Of a DNA stretch of 64,000 bases, positions 62,353 to 64,000 are shown one piece after another; positions within the stretch are counted from its first letter, which is position 1; each line of letters opens with the position of its first letter. The position numbers and the translations under genes are program-made. This stretch comes from Microvirga sp. SRT01 (GTDB taxonomy: Bacteria > Pseudomonadota > Alphaproteobacteria > Sphingomonadales > Sphingomonadaceae), in contig JAGSNX010000004.1 in assembly GCA_018139225.1 (NCBI GenBank), forward strand, positions 124,001-188,000, written 5' to 3'. The notes under the pieces are model-generated. The model was not told the origin of the DNA and ran no database searches. It saw only the letters and a program-made list of their open reading frames with translations.

Positions 62353-63027
62353 TCAGAAACGATAGCCGATGCTGAACTGTACGATCGGGTAGAGCTTGTA
62401 ATCGTCGACATCGTCCTGAACGTCGCGGCGCTCCGCTTCGAGATTGGCGCGGAACGCGGCGTTGTTGGACAGCGATCCCGTCGAGGTAAATTCACGGATC
62501 CTGACCGATCCCTGGAACAGCACGCCGGCGTCGAAGCCGAACATGAAGCCGCGACGGTTGCCGCCGCTCCAGCCGACCGTCACCGCCGGGGCGAACTTCT
62601 TCACCTCGGCGCGGCCGCGCAGCGTCCCGATCTGCGCCGGCGTATAGGTCTCGTCACCGACGTCGACGTCGGTCGCCGGCGTCGCGCTCACCCGCGCGCG
62701 GTTCTTGTTGATGCGCGCGCCCGCAGAGATGCGGAAATGCTCGCCCAGCGGGTAGATGTCCGCCATCAGGCCATAGCTTTCCAGCTTCAGCTTGCCGTCA
62801 TAGGTGATGTCGTCCGGATCGATATCGCCGCTGACGCCCAGGAACGTGGCGCTGGCGCGGACACCGACATGGTCCGAAAAGCGGGCGCCGACTTCCGGCC
62901 CGACGCCCAAAGTACCGCCGGTCACGGCCGCACTGAACCGGATGCCCCCATCCGATCCCGCATCCTGCGCCATCGCCGGCGTTACGGCACCGATCGCCAC
63001 TGCGGCGATCAAGTATTTCATTAACAT
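62353..63027 (-). CDS. Outer-membrane beta-barrel protein
   Basis: A 224-residue protein with signal peptide (MLMKYLIAAVAIGAVTPAMA) and alternating strands: GIRFSAAVTGGTLGVGPEVG, DHVGVRASATFLGVSGDIDP, DYKLYPIVQFSIGYRF at the end with terminal aromatic Phe. This is the size of eight-stranded OmpA/OmpW-like barrels. Candidate ATGs lie at 63033, 63027 and 63021; GGGGGA sits best for 63027. A specific role cannot be assigned. Monocistronic, with its own terminator. Confidence 0.78.
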   Translation of the reverse strand: MLMKYLIAAVAIGAVTPAMAQDAGSDGGIRFSAAVTGGTLGVGPEVGARFSDHVGVRASATFLGVSGDIDPDDITYDGKLKLESYGLMADIYPLGEHFRISAGARINKNRARVSATPATDVDVGDETYTPAQIGTLRGRAEVKKFAPAVTVGWSGGNRRGFMFGFDAGVLFQGSVRIREFTSTGSLSNNAAFRANLEAERRDVQDDVDDYKLYPIVQFSIGYRF

Positions 63028-63102
63028 CAACATTTCCCCCGTTAGAACAAAACTTGTCCTATCCCCGCCCGGCTTTTGCGATGCGGCGACGCGCCGCGCA
63101 TG

Positions 63103-63114
63103 TCCCATTTGGGA
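63103..63114. promoter_or_regulatory. Palindrome TCCCATTTGGGA in the divergent promoter region
   Basis: Arms TCCCA/TGGGA around TT, between the barrel gene (starts 63027, minus) and the LuxR-like gene (63194, plus). AT-rich TATATTTAG to its right may be a -10 region. Possible operator. Confidence 0.35.
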
Positions 63115-63193
63115 TAAGCCACCTTGCAAATCCTATATTTAGATGCATTTTCGAACATTCCGGCGTGGGGACGTCGGATGGGGGGGAATACGC

Positions 63194-64000
63194 ATGACGC
63201 CGGACGCACAGGCGCTGGTCGAACGATTTCGACAAGCTGCGATGGGCATGACGAGTTGGGCCGACTCGTTGGAGACGCTTGCCCGCGCGACGGGCGGTGC
63301 CGCGGCGCAGATCGCGGCGATCGATCCGCGCCGGGGGCTGTTCGTCAACCTGCTGTCCGATTTCGGTCGCTACGTCGAACATGACTATCTGCGCGCCGGC
63401 GGGGCCGATCCGACGCACAATCCGCGCACGCGGGCTGCAATCGAGGGGCCGGCGTTCCGATGTCGGACCGACCGTGATTTCACGACGGACGCGATGCGCG
63501 ATCGCTTGCCGATCTACACAGGCCTGTTCACCGATTACGACATCCCGCATTCGTGCATCGTGCCGCTGGGCCACACCGGCGACAGCGCGCAGATGGCGAT
63601 GGCGGTGCTGCGGCCGGCGCGCAGCGGCGACGCGGGCGACGAGGAACGCCGTCTGCTGGAGGCGGTCGCTCCCGCCATCGCCGCGACCTTGGGTGCCAGC
63701 CTGATGCTCGGCACCGCGATCGACACGGCGCTGGTGCGCACGGCGGAGCATCTGTCGGGCCCGACGATCCTGCTGGGCTTCGACCGCAAGCTGGCATCGC
63801 TGTCGGCGGCGGCGGAGGCGATCCTGCGCACGTCAAACCACCTGACGATCCGCTACGGTCGCGTGATCGCCACCGGTCCGGGGGCCAATGCTGCCCTGGA
63901 TGCGGCATTCCGCGAGGTGACCTGTCCCGAACGGCCGATGGCCGGTCGCGTGTCCGTCGCGCTGCGGCCGGTGCGGGGGCGGGAGCCGGCGATCGTCGAC
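63194..64000 (+). CDS. LuxR-like regulator, N-terminal part (runs off the window)
   Basis: 269 residues are visible, frame open at the window end. Start ATG 63194 follows a run of seven G residues. The visible part reads as a GAF/PAS-like sensor: TSWADSLETLARATGGAAAQ, NPRTRAAIEGPAFRCRTDRD, IPHSCIVPLGHTGDSAQMAM, then GFDRKLASLSAAAEAILRTS, the short linker usually followed by a LuxR helix-turn-helix in sphingomonad regulators. The DNA-binding domain is not in the window, so the class is inferred. Probably regulates the divergent barrel gene. Confidence 0.65.
   Translation, partial: MTPDAQALVERFRQAAMGMTSWADSLETLARATGGAAAQIAAIDPRRGLFVNLLSDFGRYVEHDYLRAGGADPTHNPRTRAAIEGPAFRCRTDRDFTTDAMRDRLPIYTGLFTDYDIPHSCIVPLGHTGDSAQMAMAVLRPARSGDAGDEERRLLEAVAPAIAATLGASLMLGTAIDTALVRTAEHLSGPTILLGFDRKLASLSAAAEAILRTSNHLTIRYGRVIATGPGANAALDAAFREVTCPERPMAGRVSVALRPVRGREPAIVD

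Noticed and set aside
1..64000. CRISPR array, prophage, insertion sequence or integrative element
   Set aside because: No regularly spaced repeats, transposase, integrase or phage structural gene was seen anywhere in the window.

Overview
This is a GC-rich chromosomal window from an alphaproteobacterium, most likely Sphingomonas or a close relative. The pointers are sphingomonad-style secreted proteins with a PEP-CTERM tail (PEPxxWAMMI), a large TonB-dependent receptor, a CobA/DUF2849/sulfite reductase/DUF934/CysH sulfur operon, a three-subunit cytochrome bc1 operon, and GGGGAGG- and CCCAGCnnnnGCTGGG-type intergenic repeats. No rRNA, tRNA, transposase, phage gene or CRISPR array was found.

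Region 1 (about 0.5-20.5 kb) is an exopolysaccharide locus. It has five GT4 glycosyltransferases, an acyltransferase, a small methyltransferase-like protein, a Wzx-type flippase, a Wzy-like membrane protein, a Tat-exported GH99-like protein, an ExoY-type initiating sugar transferase, and the export set Wza-like / outer-membrane barrel / BY-kinase chain-length protein. A Crp/Fnr-type regulator follows the kinase, and after it come a Tat-exported ferritin-like lipoprotein and a GH28-like beta-helix protein. Genes are arranged around divergent promoter regions; two of these carry almost the same 16-bp palindrome. The 354-bp region before the Wza gene contains a strong long hairpin and an array of AAATGC half sites.

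Region 2 (20.6-30.4 kb) looks like a self-contained uptake and breakdown module: type B carboxylesterase, SDR dehydrogenase, TonB receptor, FAD-dependent 2-hydroxyacid dehydrogenase, HSL-type esterase, MFS transporter, AraC-type regulator and FadR/GntR-type regulator. A 15-bp palindrome, ACCTTTCnnAnAGGT, occurs as a pair before the receptor and as a pair before the regulators. The substrate is unknown; an ester that releases an alcohol and a 2-hydroxyacid would fit the enzymes.

Region 3 (30.4-46.8 kb) is mixed housekeeping: a PEP-CTERM protein, a hemerythrin-like protein, a 2OG-Fe(II) oxygenase-like protein, DUF2254, YchF, HAD and MaoC proteins, Apt, the petABC operon, TrmL, HemF, GNAT, LipB, and small secreted or lipoproteins.

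Region 4 (46.7-64 kb) holds queC-queE, hslO, argF-argD, a second PEP-CTERM protein, an AIM24-family protein, a membrane glycosyltransferase, parE, the sulfate assimilation operon, an outer-membrane barrel and the start of a LuxR-like regulator. Several intergenic palindromic repeats lie here, one of which supplies the ribosome-binding site of argF.
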